DNA of 64,000 nucleotides from Halesus radiatus (Eukaryota; Arthropoda; Insecta; Trichoptera; Limnephilidae). The stretch is taken from contig JAHDVE020005539.1 in NCBI GenBank assembly GCA_022606495.2, positions 89,581 through 153,580 on the forward strand. Reading direction: 5' to 3'. This document shows positions 11,217 to 20,692 of the stretch, in pieces. The notes beneath the pieces were generated by a model. It searched no databases, was not told where the DNA came from, and saw nothing but the letters and a program-made list of their open reading frames with translations. Position 1 is the stretch's first letter. Each line of letters opens with the position of its first letter. Both the position numbers and the translations under genes were made by a program.

Positions 11217-11790
11217 AAATTCTCACTGATTTTAAAGTGTTGGCTTTTGAAAAATGACCTTGTGTATTGATGGTAATAAATATGACGGTCTCCTTGGTTG
11301 TATAGCTTATTGATATTTGGTGTATTTACGCTATTTTTGCTCTGATTGTATACCTAATCGGTAGCTGCGGGTATCTTTAAAATTTAAGTGTTACTATTAT
11401 ATTAAGTCTATCCTCACTGTAACAAAACAGTAGTGCTGTTTTTTTTATTATTATTTCTCAATTTGTTTAATACTTGCTAATATTTTTATACATTTATAAT
11501 ATTATTTAAAACGATATTATGTAATTGGACTCTGGTATCTCTATAACAAAACTGTTATGATGTTTCCATATTTAAAAAATATATTTTTTCCAACTTTTGT
11601 ATGTTGATCACAACATGCATGCACCTATGTTATTCTAATTTTGCACTACATTTGTATGATGATTATTATTTATTGCTGTATTATATAATATGGTTGAACT
11701 AAACTCCTGCTGACAAGCTACTTATGGTGACTTAGCGGGTACAAATTCCCATTATATGTAATTAATATTATACAATAAAAATAAAAATAA
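11217..11790 (+). repeat. interspersed repeat family C, copy 2
   Basis: This copy matches the outer parts of 3511-4745 in the same orientation. It lacks the 51-bp minisatellite and ends with TTAGCGGGTACAAATTCCC, then AATTAATATTATACAAT and an A-rich tail at about 11777-11795. A 3' tail with simple A-rich sequence points to retroposition. No coding part was found. Confidence 0.65.
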
Positions 11791-12163
11791 ACTAAAAGTT
11801 CATTTAGGTATTATAATATTAAAATATACTAGTGATTGTATCAGTTTATTATTCACGACTATAAACTCTTGGGTTATCGAAGTTATCGATACAAAATATC
11901 GTGCCAAATGATATTAGATACACAATACTATAATCGTCACATATCACGAAATAATTAATGACTATTTGGCTGTATATTCCTGATAACTACATTACTCATG
12001 AAATAGGTGTCCAAATCAAATATATTTTCCACAAATTTCGACGTACAAAAGTTTGAAAGAGATCAAAATCACGTAAATTCATAAAAAAAGGCTTTACATT
12101 ATCAAATAGTCGTATCATCTGTTACTCTAATATCGCTTCTTTTCAAGTGGATATCATTTCAGT

Positions 12164-12535
12164 GAGATAATTGGTACAGCTGCCGTAAGATTGCCGGCCT
12201 CTGAGCACGTCTCACAGTGCGGGAGAGTTTTTATTGATGCCATTAGGGACAATCATAGGCAGTTTGTATTTTTGTCACAGACTCACCCTCTCCTCTCCGC
12301 TGCAGGGGAGCTGCTGTCCCTGCCCCATGGAGGTGAAACAACGCATTTATCCGGGACAACTCACTTGAGACACGGATTTGGATTGAAGACAGAAGTGTCC
12401 CGCGGTTTCGTTGGAATACTAATTAACTTTATACCGTTACTAACGGTTGAAACACTGGAACGTCTTCTTATAACACATTTTTTTCGTAAGATTGTAGGAA
12501 GAGAGAGAAAAATAATATTATCAATATAATCATGT
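12164..12535 (+). other. GC-richer 112-codon open segment, unidentified
   Basis: A plus-strand frame from an ATG at 12191 to a stop at 12527-12529 covers a patch with higher G+C than its surroundings (about 12180-12430). It contains acceptor-like sites (CATTTCAG before the frame; CTCTCCGCTGCAG at about 12290-12305). The predicted peptide has no signal, membrane segment or motif I recognise. It may be an exon, a decayed element or chance. Confidence 0.22.
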
Positions 12536-12568
12536 CCTCTTACAAAATTATTTAACGCCGCGAGTTTT

Positions 12569-13170
12569 CAAATTTGTTTCAATGCGAGGCAAAAACTGCT
12601 CCAAATCGTCCGGAGCCAGCCAGACTATCGCATCCCCAATGTATGTTGTGAGGCTTAAGGTAGTGAGGAAGGGAAGAAGATGAGCAAGCGGGGGGTGAGG
12701 AAAGCATCTGGCTATTCAGATTGTCACCAAACACGGTTAAAGCCATTTCAAAGCAACGTTTCGATTCTGAATGATGGTCTTCCACCTGGGCGATTCTGAA
12801 AGTTTCTACCACTATGCAACGTGTTGCAAATATACTATGTATTACTTTTAATGGATAAATTTTGATTTACTAACTAACTAACTAACCAACACGTCGTTTC
12901 GCAGCAGGGGGCAGGCAGAGAGCCAAACAACTCGATCTTGGCATACACTTCTTGCTTCATTCACATTCATACAACATCTCATACATTCTCTTCTGTTTTT
13001 TCGACTTTTGACATGGCTCGACTCAAGTATTTGATTAACTTAATCGTGCCCGGATTTTTATTCCATTTGAAATAATAATGAAATGTACTTGCGCACTCCG
13101 GGATTTGAACCCGCGACATCTGGATTCGTAGCCAAGGATCGTAACCACTCAACCACGAAGACCGTCAAAC
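12569..13170 (-). mobile_element. tRNA-derived SINE family A, copy 1 (interrupted)
   Basis: Minus strand. The tRNA-like head (13170-13084) has the A-box region GTGGTTGAGTGG and a B box GGGTTCAAATCCC (13099-13113). The body resumes at 12873-12569 with hallmarks shared by three other copies: AGACCATCATTCAGAATCG, AAACGTTGC, and the tail AGTCTGGCTGGCTCCGGACG. Between head and body lies a LINE 3' fragment (12876-13053), so the LINE inserted into this SINE. Sister copies are at 17112, 46098 and 56815. Confidence 0.75.
12876..13053 (-). mobile_element. LINE family L, 3' end copy 2, nested in a SINE
   Basis: Minus strand: ATCAAATACTTGAGTCG, AGAGAATGTATGAGATG and GAATGTGAATGAAGCAAGAA match the 3' end of the copy at 7085-7356. 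It ends with a (GTTA)4-like tail (plus strand 12876-12897, TAACTAACTAACTAAC). Only the last part of ORF2 remains, and it carries frame changes. Its insertion splits SINE family A copy 1, so it is younger than that SINE. Confidence 0.7.
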
Positions 13171-14412
13171 ATGGCGCAATGTCTTATACATATGTCTAAG
13201 CTCTATTGGTAGTAATTATATTACGATAAAAAATATATGCGTTTTCCTAGAAATTTCAGGAGCCGTGAAGATATGCTTTCAGACCCCTCATTACATACAA
13301 AAATGAACCACAAACACAACATTTGGACAAAAAAACTTCTTATACTATGGTACTAAACTCTACAATAAAATCCCACTCTCCTTTAAAAATCGCAACAACA
13401 ATAATAAATTTAAAAATCAAATACTCTGAATACGTTACGTAGGGAGATCTGAAATCGACAGGTTACACTGAAACCACTCGAGTGCACTTAAAACACCTCA
13501 CCTTACAATTATTTATTTTTTTATAAATCACACCAATTTAATATAATTTAATTTCATATATTGTAAACGAAATGCACGAGAAATCCCAGTGAGGATACCA
13601 TTATTTATTATTTTGTTATAAAAAAAGAAGTTAATAAAACAGTATTATCATTATTATTATCACCTGATTTTAATTTAAATAGTTCCACTTCGTATTGTCT
13701 AATATCAACTTATATATTTTTACATTTTAATTTACATATTTCAAATTTATCACATACATTATTCTTAAATCTTATTTTAAATATGCTTAATCTAGGAACC
13801 AGTTTTTATTTCACTGGGAAAAAAGCTACACATTTTAATACCTTTATACAGTACACATTTTTGTGTTTGGGTTTTTTTTTGTCTAATATGATCTTTCTGT
13901 CTTGTATGGTGTGTGTGAAAGTCATTATTGTAATGTGGGTTGTCTCTAAAAATTGATAAAAAATTGTAAACAAAAATTAAAACGTTATAGTAAATTCTTT
14001 GTTTCACATTCATTATATCTAATTCTTTAAGCATTTCCTCTATTGATTTATATTTAAAATTTGTCTCAGTGCTCTATTCTGGATTATTTAGAGTTTTTAT
14101 AACAGTAGTCTATATATAATTGTTTTCACAAATTAGTAAACTTGTTTTCTTACTGAAATTTTTTGTAACTCTTCCTAGGAAAGACACCTCTTTAGTCTTT
14201 TTTTTCCAAAAAAAACGGTGTTTTCTTTAAGAGTCGTATTTGAGTTATTATTCTGATTATTCTGACAAATAATAATCAAAATTGTAGCTTTGAATTGGTC
14301 GCCCATATGATGCAGTTAGGAAGAGCCTCGGAATTAATAATCGGTAAATATTCTCCAGGGCATTTCAGTACAAATACAAGCCTCACATTTAGCATTGAAC
14401 CATAAAGTAAAA
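13171..14412. other. AT-rich DNA, no gene recognised
   Basis: Only AT-rich sequence with an 80-codon minus-strand frame of low complexity (13792-14034) is present. I recognise no motif or repeat. Confidence 0.5.
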
Positions 14413-14461
14413 TTCACGCATCGATGCGCAAATGCGTCCACACTGCAAATAACTTAAAGTG
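14413..14461 (-). repeat. dispersed repeat, copy 2 (pair with 1265-1323)
   Basis: Inverse copy of the block at 1265-1323, sharing TTCACGCATCGATGCGCAAA and ATGCGTCCACA. Sequence downstream (14480-14650) is purine-rich with several GGGGAAGAAG words and no coding signal. Confidence 0.6.
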
Positions 14462-14787
14462 TAAAAATTGTTACGGTGGCGAGGAATGACCTGACATATC
14501 TACGTCGATCGCCAGAGTTACGGTGGGGAGAGGGGAAGAAGGACTAGGCAGTGTAAGGAAGGAGGAGAGGATGGGGCCACCAGCTGGCCGCTAGTGTTAC
14601 GGTTGGGAAAAAAAGAGGGGAAGAAGAGGGTTGGTGAAAAGAAGGCAATACAAACTCACCTCGAGGCAGTACTGATCCCAGGTTAGCGGCTAGATTTATC
14701 TTAATTTAAACTAGTGGCTAGAAGTATTATTCTTGCAACGACTAGAATCTCTTATATTATTGTGTTATGTAACAAAATAAAAGAAAA

Positions 14788-15009
14788 ATGTTATTATCTA
14801 TTAAAAGTTTCTTTTTAAGGTCTTTTTTTAAATATTTTCCACTCCTAAAAATTATAAATATTTCAACAAATACCAAATATGCTTGTGCCACCAATCTTCT
14901 TATAAATGAAACATCAATAGAAAAGGAGGATAAAATAGCAACTGTAAAACTATCATCTATATACTTAAAATTTCTAATAAAACTGTATTCATCTGAAGCG
15001 ACCTGCCAG
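14788..15009 (+). CDS. possible first coding exon, unidentified
   Basis: An ATG at 14788 opens a 74-codon frame that runs exactly to a full consensus 5' splice site, CAG|GTAAGTATG, with the intron starting at 15010. The N-terminus is hydrophobic and basic (MLLSIKSFFLRSFFKYFPLL), which could be a signal or membrane segment. It is followed by a mixed-polarity segment with two cysteines (YACATN and EATCQ) and NLLINETSIEKEDKIATVKL. I do not recognise a family. The frame continues for only nine codons past the donor before a stop, which fits an exon-intron boundary. No promoter or second exon could be identified, and AT-rich sequence can produce such frames by chance. Confidence 0.3.
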
Positions 15010-16237
15010 GTAAGTATGTTTTTCTGTATCTGTACATAATCAGGTAAAGAATAGGAAGTAATATTTGAAGAGCGCCCTTGAGGTGATTTTTCACAAAAAC
15101 GGGGCTATAGAAATCATCCAATTATTATTGTGATTATTGTACCCAATTTGAATGCTGTTGAGCAATTTGAAACTGTGAAATCTTAATTTGTGTACTGCTG
15201 CATAACAATTCCGATGGATTGGGAACGCCTGCCAAACGCATTTCCATTTTAATGCGCACTGCATTACTAACTTCCTAACTTCCTTGCACGGTAAAAATGA
15301 ACGTGTTCAGAATAGGCACATGTACGATTGTAATGTTCTGCAAACTTACAGGCTTCTGAAGATTACAAGTATAGCGGAAGCTTTAACGGTGTTATTCTTC
15401 GTTCAATCTGAGGGATTCGTATTTGGCGCTATGGCTTTTTAATACCTATAAGCGACTACATGGAGTTACATATCGTGAGTACAGTGGCATTGACGTTTTG
15501 ATTTAATAATGCAGTATTAGGTAAATCTTTTAACTCTATATAAACTGGCAGAACACACAATTCGTGGAAAATTAAAATAATTCTCTAAATTTTAAATATA
15601 AATTATAAATGTAAACAGGTGTTTTAATCGGACAAAAAACTACAAATCAGTGAATATTTTCGTACCGGAAAAAAGTTAAATCGATTTTGCTTTACTGTAA
15701 TATTATTGATTTTGATAAAGAAGTTTAAAGTTGATACACAACTTAAATGCTCAATTTCTGCAAATAGCAATTTTATAGTTAACGCGTTTTACCAGTATAC
15801 CCAAGATATTTAATAGTATTATTAGTAGTTTAGCTACATCGCCTAAGGCATTAATGAAAAAAAAGGAACACGCAATATGGCTTTCTGTTTTTTTTTTCCA
15901 TTGCAGTTAAATTGATACCCATTTAAAGCTCCATATCTCATGATGGAAATGAGAGCTAAAAATAGTTACACGTATGATGAAATTTTAGGGGAAAGGTGAG
16001 AATATCATTAGCTCACCGTTATTGTTACATAGAACAAATTAATAATTACATTTCCTGTTTAATTTTTATGTTTCTTATGTGACATACAAAAGGCGTTTCC
16101 ATAATGTGATAACTCACTAACATCTATAATGTTCTCTATATATTTGCATTTTTATGAATATATGTTATTTATGTTATTTGTACATAATGAGTCTAGTTTT
16201 TGGACTGATAATTCGTGGTGAAATTCCATTGTATTAG
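15010..16237. other. AT-rich DNA, no gene recognised
   Basis: No coding or repeat feature was recognised except a 19-mer AGCGCCCTTGAGGTGATTT at 15071-15089. It occurs again exactly at 60768-60786, just ahead of a LINE 3' end. Confidence 0.45.
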
Positions 16238-16380
16238 AATTGAAATTAAAACACTTTTGTACTTTGTTCCACTTATTAATTTTCACCAGGACCGGTTTCA
16301 TCCTACTACGGACATTTTCAGACTGGTCCTGGTAAAAATAAATAAGTGGAACAAAGTACAAAAGTGTTTTAATTTCGATT
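16238..16380. repeat. 143-bp hairpin with hammerhead-like loop (PLE-end relic)
   Basis: Arms 16238-16293 and 16325-16380 are nearly perfect inverted copies (TTTTGTACTTTGTTCCACTT and its complement, then ACCAGGACC / GGTCCTGG). On the minus strand the 31-nt loop plus arm edges reads CTGAAAATGTCCGTAGTAGG then ATGAAACCGGTCC. This is the CTGANGA-stem-GAAAC order seen at the PLE termini and at 47185-47320. It looks like two inverted termini fused with the interior lost. Confidence 0.7.
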
Positions 16381-17111
16381 TTTATTTGTACATACTTTAT
16401 GGGATGTGTGGGACTACACTAACCTCCCCACACACCGCAATAAATAAAAAAATAAAACTAATAAATTAAATATCTTAAATTAAATTAAATTATAACCGTT
16501 ATGGAATTACGGCTTTCCCTGTTTCGGGAATGTTGTTGAAGAGTGAAGAAGTATCGGATATTCAGATCCGGTCAATAACCACAACTTTTCAATTATAAGT
16601 GGCAGTCTTTCACCAGGGCGATACAGAGACTATCCTCCACTCAAGATTTATAGAACCTCGCTCGAGGTTTCGAGAGTTTATCGTTACGCCGTTTATCTTA
16701 TTACATAAAATAACTGTCAAACATTATTGGATAACGAAACAGAAAACAATTCATCAAACACCGCGAATCATTTTATTACTCGTCAATCTATCACTTGTGC
16801 CTGCTGTGGTATAAATCCATCCGCATAAAACTGATGAAAATATGATGCGGAAAAATTCTACAAACTTGGAAGTATGTGCTAAGTCAAGCACTTGCCAAAT
16901 TGTTCGCATAATTCAAGTTAAAGGTCCAAAGGACAGCACGGGCCATCCTGGGTGAAATTTTCAATGAAAAAGTTTCAAATTGCTATCATAATATTTTCTT
17001 CTATATGATAAGTACTTTGGAATTTTTAGTTCGTGTGAAATTTTTTGTGTTTTAAAACTATTGTTTATGAATCATTGAAAATACTATCAATAACTCCGAA
17101 TGAAATTGTGT
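16381..17111. other. AT-rich DNA, no gene recognised
   Basis: No recognisable feature. A 71-codon plus frame at 16599-16814 has no motif. Confidence 0.45.
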
Positions 17112-17408
17112 GGTTACGATCTTTGGATACGAATCCGGAGGTCACGGGTTCAAATACCGGCGTGCGCAAGTAAATTTTATTTGATTAAAATGTATTGTGT
17201 CACAATTTATTGATTAAAAATAATATGCAGTATATTTGCGGCACGTTACAGAGTGGTGGATACTGTCAGTATCTCCCTGGTGAAAGACCACCATGCAGAA
17301 TCGAAACGTTGCCTACATACAGCATTCTTCAATTGGGAAAGCTATAGTCTCCCTGGCTCCAGACGGTTGGTAGCAGTTGGAACTATTGTGCAGTGCTCAC
17401 AATTTTTT
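17112..17408 (+). mobile_element. tRNA-derived SINE family A, copy 2
   Basis: Plus strand: the tRNA-like head includes TGTGGTTACGATC and a B box GGGTTCAAATACC (17146-17158). The body has AAGTAAATTTTATTTGATT, then TGAAAGACCACCATGCAGAA, TCGAAACGTTGC and the tail CTCCAGACGGTTGGTAGCAG. Part of the middle body present in the 46098 copy (from the GAATAGCCAGATA region) is missing here. Confidence 0.75.
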
Positions 17409-17463
17409 TTTTAATGTTATTTATCATACAATGCCGAATCTTTTTATGGGAATTACAATACAA

Positions 17464-18042
17464 GGGCTGGAAATAGTGCCACGGGTACGTCCGTTGCGTA
17501 CATCAATCGCTGACCGTCAGTCTACGCGATGATGCCACAATGCATGATGTCGCCCGAGGACTTCAAGTGCGAACAAAAATAAACCCGTTTTTAAACTGTA
17601 TAGTAGCTGCAATTTGAGAAAAATAAAAAATCTAATTAGAATATAAATATATTAAATGGTTTGAATATTGATATATAGGAGAATATGTTCCAAAGAAGGG
17701 GCGAAGATGCTCCTCGGTAATAGGCCGCACTGTTTCAATATTAATTTTACAAGACTACACACGCACGCCCATAAGTTCACACTATTAGTGAGGCACTGGA
17801 TGCTTTTATACAGATAGTAAGCTCGTCGGTCGACCGACGACGTAGCGCTGATGAGCTGGTGAGTCGTAGCGCTGGTGAGACGTGAGACGTAGCGCTGGTG
17901 AGACGTAGCGCTGATGAGTCTTCGTACACAGTGCGTACCGACTAGCGAGCTGCTGACCGTTAGCGTTGCACTACAGTTCTTCATTCAATGTACTATATAT
18001 TACCGTTCGCGACGGACGTACATTTCACACTATTTCCAGCCC
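17464..18042. mobile_element. 579-bp non-autonomous DNA element with TIRs
   Basis: The left end GGGCTGGAAATAGTG...TACGTCCGTTGCG (17464-17500) is repeated inverted at the right end (18003-18042; minus strand GGGCTGGAAATAGTG...TACGTCCGTCGCG). No transposase is present. Inside lies a 16-bp tandem array (17839-17919). A clear target-site duplication was not found, so superfamily is unassigned. The 110-codon minus-strand frame inside is produced by the tandem repeat and is not called as a gene. Confidence 0.65.
17839..17919 (+). repeat. 16-bp tandem array GACGTAGCGCTGGTGA
   Basis: Four imperfect GACGTAGCGCTGGTGA-type units, with short spacers GCTGGTGA and GACGTGA, sit inside the TIR element. They are strikingly GC-rich compared with the host DNA. 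Confidence 0.8.
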
Positions 18043-18920
18043 AGATGTTGTGATGTTGATTGAACTTTGTTGTATCTTACAAAATACCTGTAACTAAATT
18101 ACGTAAAATGATGATAGAATTATGCAGCAGTATTTTCCGTTTATGTAAATATGGTGCGTGCGCAATGCCTGGAAAATCCTTGAAGTTATAAACTCAAGCT
18201 ATCCATTACACAACACAAGACCATCCCTCACGATACTTGCCGCGAATGACTTAGCGTAACTCTACGGTTCAAGGATCCAACTTCCCATTCCCGGGAGATG
18301 CTCGCTCCCTTAGTATTCAGTGCCCGTCGGCATAATTCGTTCCGCCAGCCGCCGGTGCACCGGTACCAGTACACTCCTCCCTTTTTGTTTCTTTTTCTCC
18401 TTTATTCCGGGTTTATCTATTCCCCTAGTCCTTATGTCACCCGTTCTCTCGGCTCTTGTTACGTGCTGAATGCTAAGTTTGATAATTAATGTGGAACGCG
18501 TAAATAAGGAGCCGACTTTGTTAATTGAAGGAACGAACAATTCAATTAAATTTCTTAAAAAAAATATCCCTATGTAAGTCAAATAGATGTAATAAAATGA
18601 CTACTTGATAGAATACGCTCATGAGATTTTATCAACCTTTCAACGTAGCTCATATCTGTTAGCCTAACGTGTGTATTCATTTTTGGTAGTGATATGTGAT
18701 TGACTAAGCGGCCGAATCGGGGCCAATGTAAAATAGAACAGCGTATTTATTAACGTTACATGTTCGCAAAGTTTTTTTTAATTAAGAAATAAAAATAGAC
18801 GTTTTTTATTCATTTTTGTTATTGTTTTTATTTTATTTAATTGTACCTGGAGAGACTTTATGTAACTTCAATACAGGTTTATAAACCTTTATGTAACTTC
18901 ATTTAATTTTTGTGGTACCG
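18043..18920. other. no gene recognised
   Basis: Mostly AT-rich. A patch at 18240-18480 is less AT-rich and open on both strands (63 and 90 codons) but shows no recognisable domain or splice context. Confidence 0.4.
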
Positions 18921-19015
18921 CTGTAAACTAGCTGGACTCCGGGCTCCTGGGTATATAGCTGAGCGGTGACCCTTTTGTCTATTACTAAAACTAAATTATA
19001 TGTTAAAATACAATA
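18921..19015 (+). repeat. LINE-3'UTR-like family E, copy 1
   Basis: CTGTAAACTAGCTGGACTCC, then GGGTATATAGCTGAGCGGTG, ACCCTTTTGTC and ATATGTTAAAAT match 35123-35215 in the same orientation. The run of short conserved blocks ending in AT-rich sequence resembles the 3' end of a LINE. No coding part is present. Confidence 0.55.
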
Positions 19016-19631
19016 TGTAAGAAAACAAATTATTGACAATTTTTTTTTATTAATATTATTATTACTGATAAATCAGAAAAAAGAGATTATTGCTTGTGTA
19101 GTGGTATACTAGATGAATAAAAAATAATTATTATTTACCTTTTTAAGGCAATTTTCCAATTTAAAGAATGTATAAATTGTATATAACATCCTTTGTTTGG
19201 CTGATCAATAGATTACCAAGACGATTTTTATTATGTTTGATTCCATTTTAAAAATCACAAAATAATTTTACCGAAAGATATTTAACCACCTCGACTCAAT
19301 CAAATTACAACGACAATATTCGAATATTATGACTAATGTCGTTACGCACCTGGTATCAAAATATTATCGTTACTAGTTCGAACCACTTTGATGCTTGATT
19401 GCAATACTATTGGTGTGCACAAATATATTCGAATGTGCGCTCTTTCAAATGCAAATTTTTGCGTTTAATATTGATTTATTTCCATTTTATTTTGAAACAG
19501 ATTAACACATTTCCTCATCATATCTGTACATCTTATGCATTAAACCTCTTTTATAAATTAGACATAAATATTAAATAAATACCTATTAATAACAAACATA
19601 AAACCAGCAGTTTAATGTGTAAGTAATCACC

Positions 19632-19860
19632 GCGGAAAATAATATTAACATAACCTAAATGAAACATGAAAACGGAAAAAACGACAGAAAATAAAAAGAT
19701 TTCAGTCGTATCTGGGACACGAACCCAGAACCTCCGGGGCAACCGCTTAACCAGCTAATGAGACCAGTTCAATTTATGTCATCTTCATCGATATCATATC
19801 TCAAATTCAAGATTTGTAAATATTATTCTCCATTTTTAATCCCATGTTATTGGCAGCTAT
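19632..19860 (-). mobile_element. tRNA-derived SINE family B, copy 1
   Basis: Minus strand. The tRNA-like part (19766-19701) carries TTAGCTGGTTAAGCGG and a B box GGGTTCGTGTCCC (19726-19714). It is followed by a tail with ACTGAAATCTTTTTATTTTC, CATGTTTCATTTAGG and TTAATATTATTTTC, shared with the copies at 31393-31801 and 36786-37155. The inverted 5' end seen in the 31.4-kb copy is not recognisable here. A 63-codon minus frame across the head is incidental. Confidence 0.65.
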
Positions 19861-19999
19861 TTAAAAATTGAAGTTTAATTTGTGATTACTATTACTTATT
19901 TGCCTAATAAATGTGAGTAAAATTAATTAGGTGATACAATTTACGAGTATATCCCATGAAATTGCGTGCTAAATAATTAATCTTATATGTTTCAAGCTA

Positions 20000-20692
20000 G
20001 AGAGGAACGGCTGCGCTGCCTGTTTCATACATAACTTAATTTTGATTTTGAATACCAATATAAACTGAATGATATATATATATATATATGTATTTTTAAT
20101 TAAAGGTTTAGTAAATATCTAGTACGAATGAGAAGTATTTTATTTATTTTTGTTTTAAATTATGAAGTATATGCCATGAAAAAAAAACAATTTTCATAAT
20201 TTTACAGGAAAATTAGAAAATTATTTGGGGGTTTATTGTATATATATATATATTTAATAATCGAGTTTGCTATGTAAATACGATTACGTGAATAAAAATA
20301 TAAAAACAAAACATTAAAAAATAAAGTTTTTTATGGTCGATATTTTAAATTATGTATTGCGAATTTGTGTTCCAACGTAAATTGTTCGTTTTTAATTTTA
20401 TTTAAAAAAGAAATTCGTATTTTATATTTCATTATATTTTCAAAGCAGATGGGGCAAAACACCGTTAGCCCCGAAATAATTGTGAAAAGTGCCTCTAAAA
20501 TCGTGAAAAATCAATTCCTTTAATAGCCTTTATTTCATAATGTAAAACAAAAATTAATAAATTACTTCTAATCCGTACTAGATATTTACTATACCTTTTG
20601 ATGAAAAAAAATATCATTTGGTTTAGATGAGTATTTTGGGCTCAAATCCAAAATTAAGTTTTACATGAAACAAGCCGAGCAGCCGTTCCTCT
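20000..20692. mobile_element. fold-back-like element with about 165-bp inverted arms
   Basis: The left arm 20000-20170 (starts AGAGGAACGGCTGCGCTG) and the right arm 20530-20692 (minus strand AGAGGAACGGCTGCTCGG) are inverted diverged copies. Shared internal blocks include TAGTAAATATCTAGTACG, AGAAGTA.TTTAT and TTTTTGTTTTA. About 360 bp of AT-rich spacer without coding sequence separates them. The left arm holds a (TA)n run at 20071-20089. It resembles a Foldback or MITE-type element; no flanking duplication was identified. Confidence 0.7.

Noticed and set aside
17652..17984. 110-codon minus-strand frame
   Set aside because: Its openness comes from the 16-bp tandem array inside a non-autonomous TIR element.
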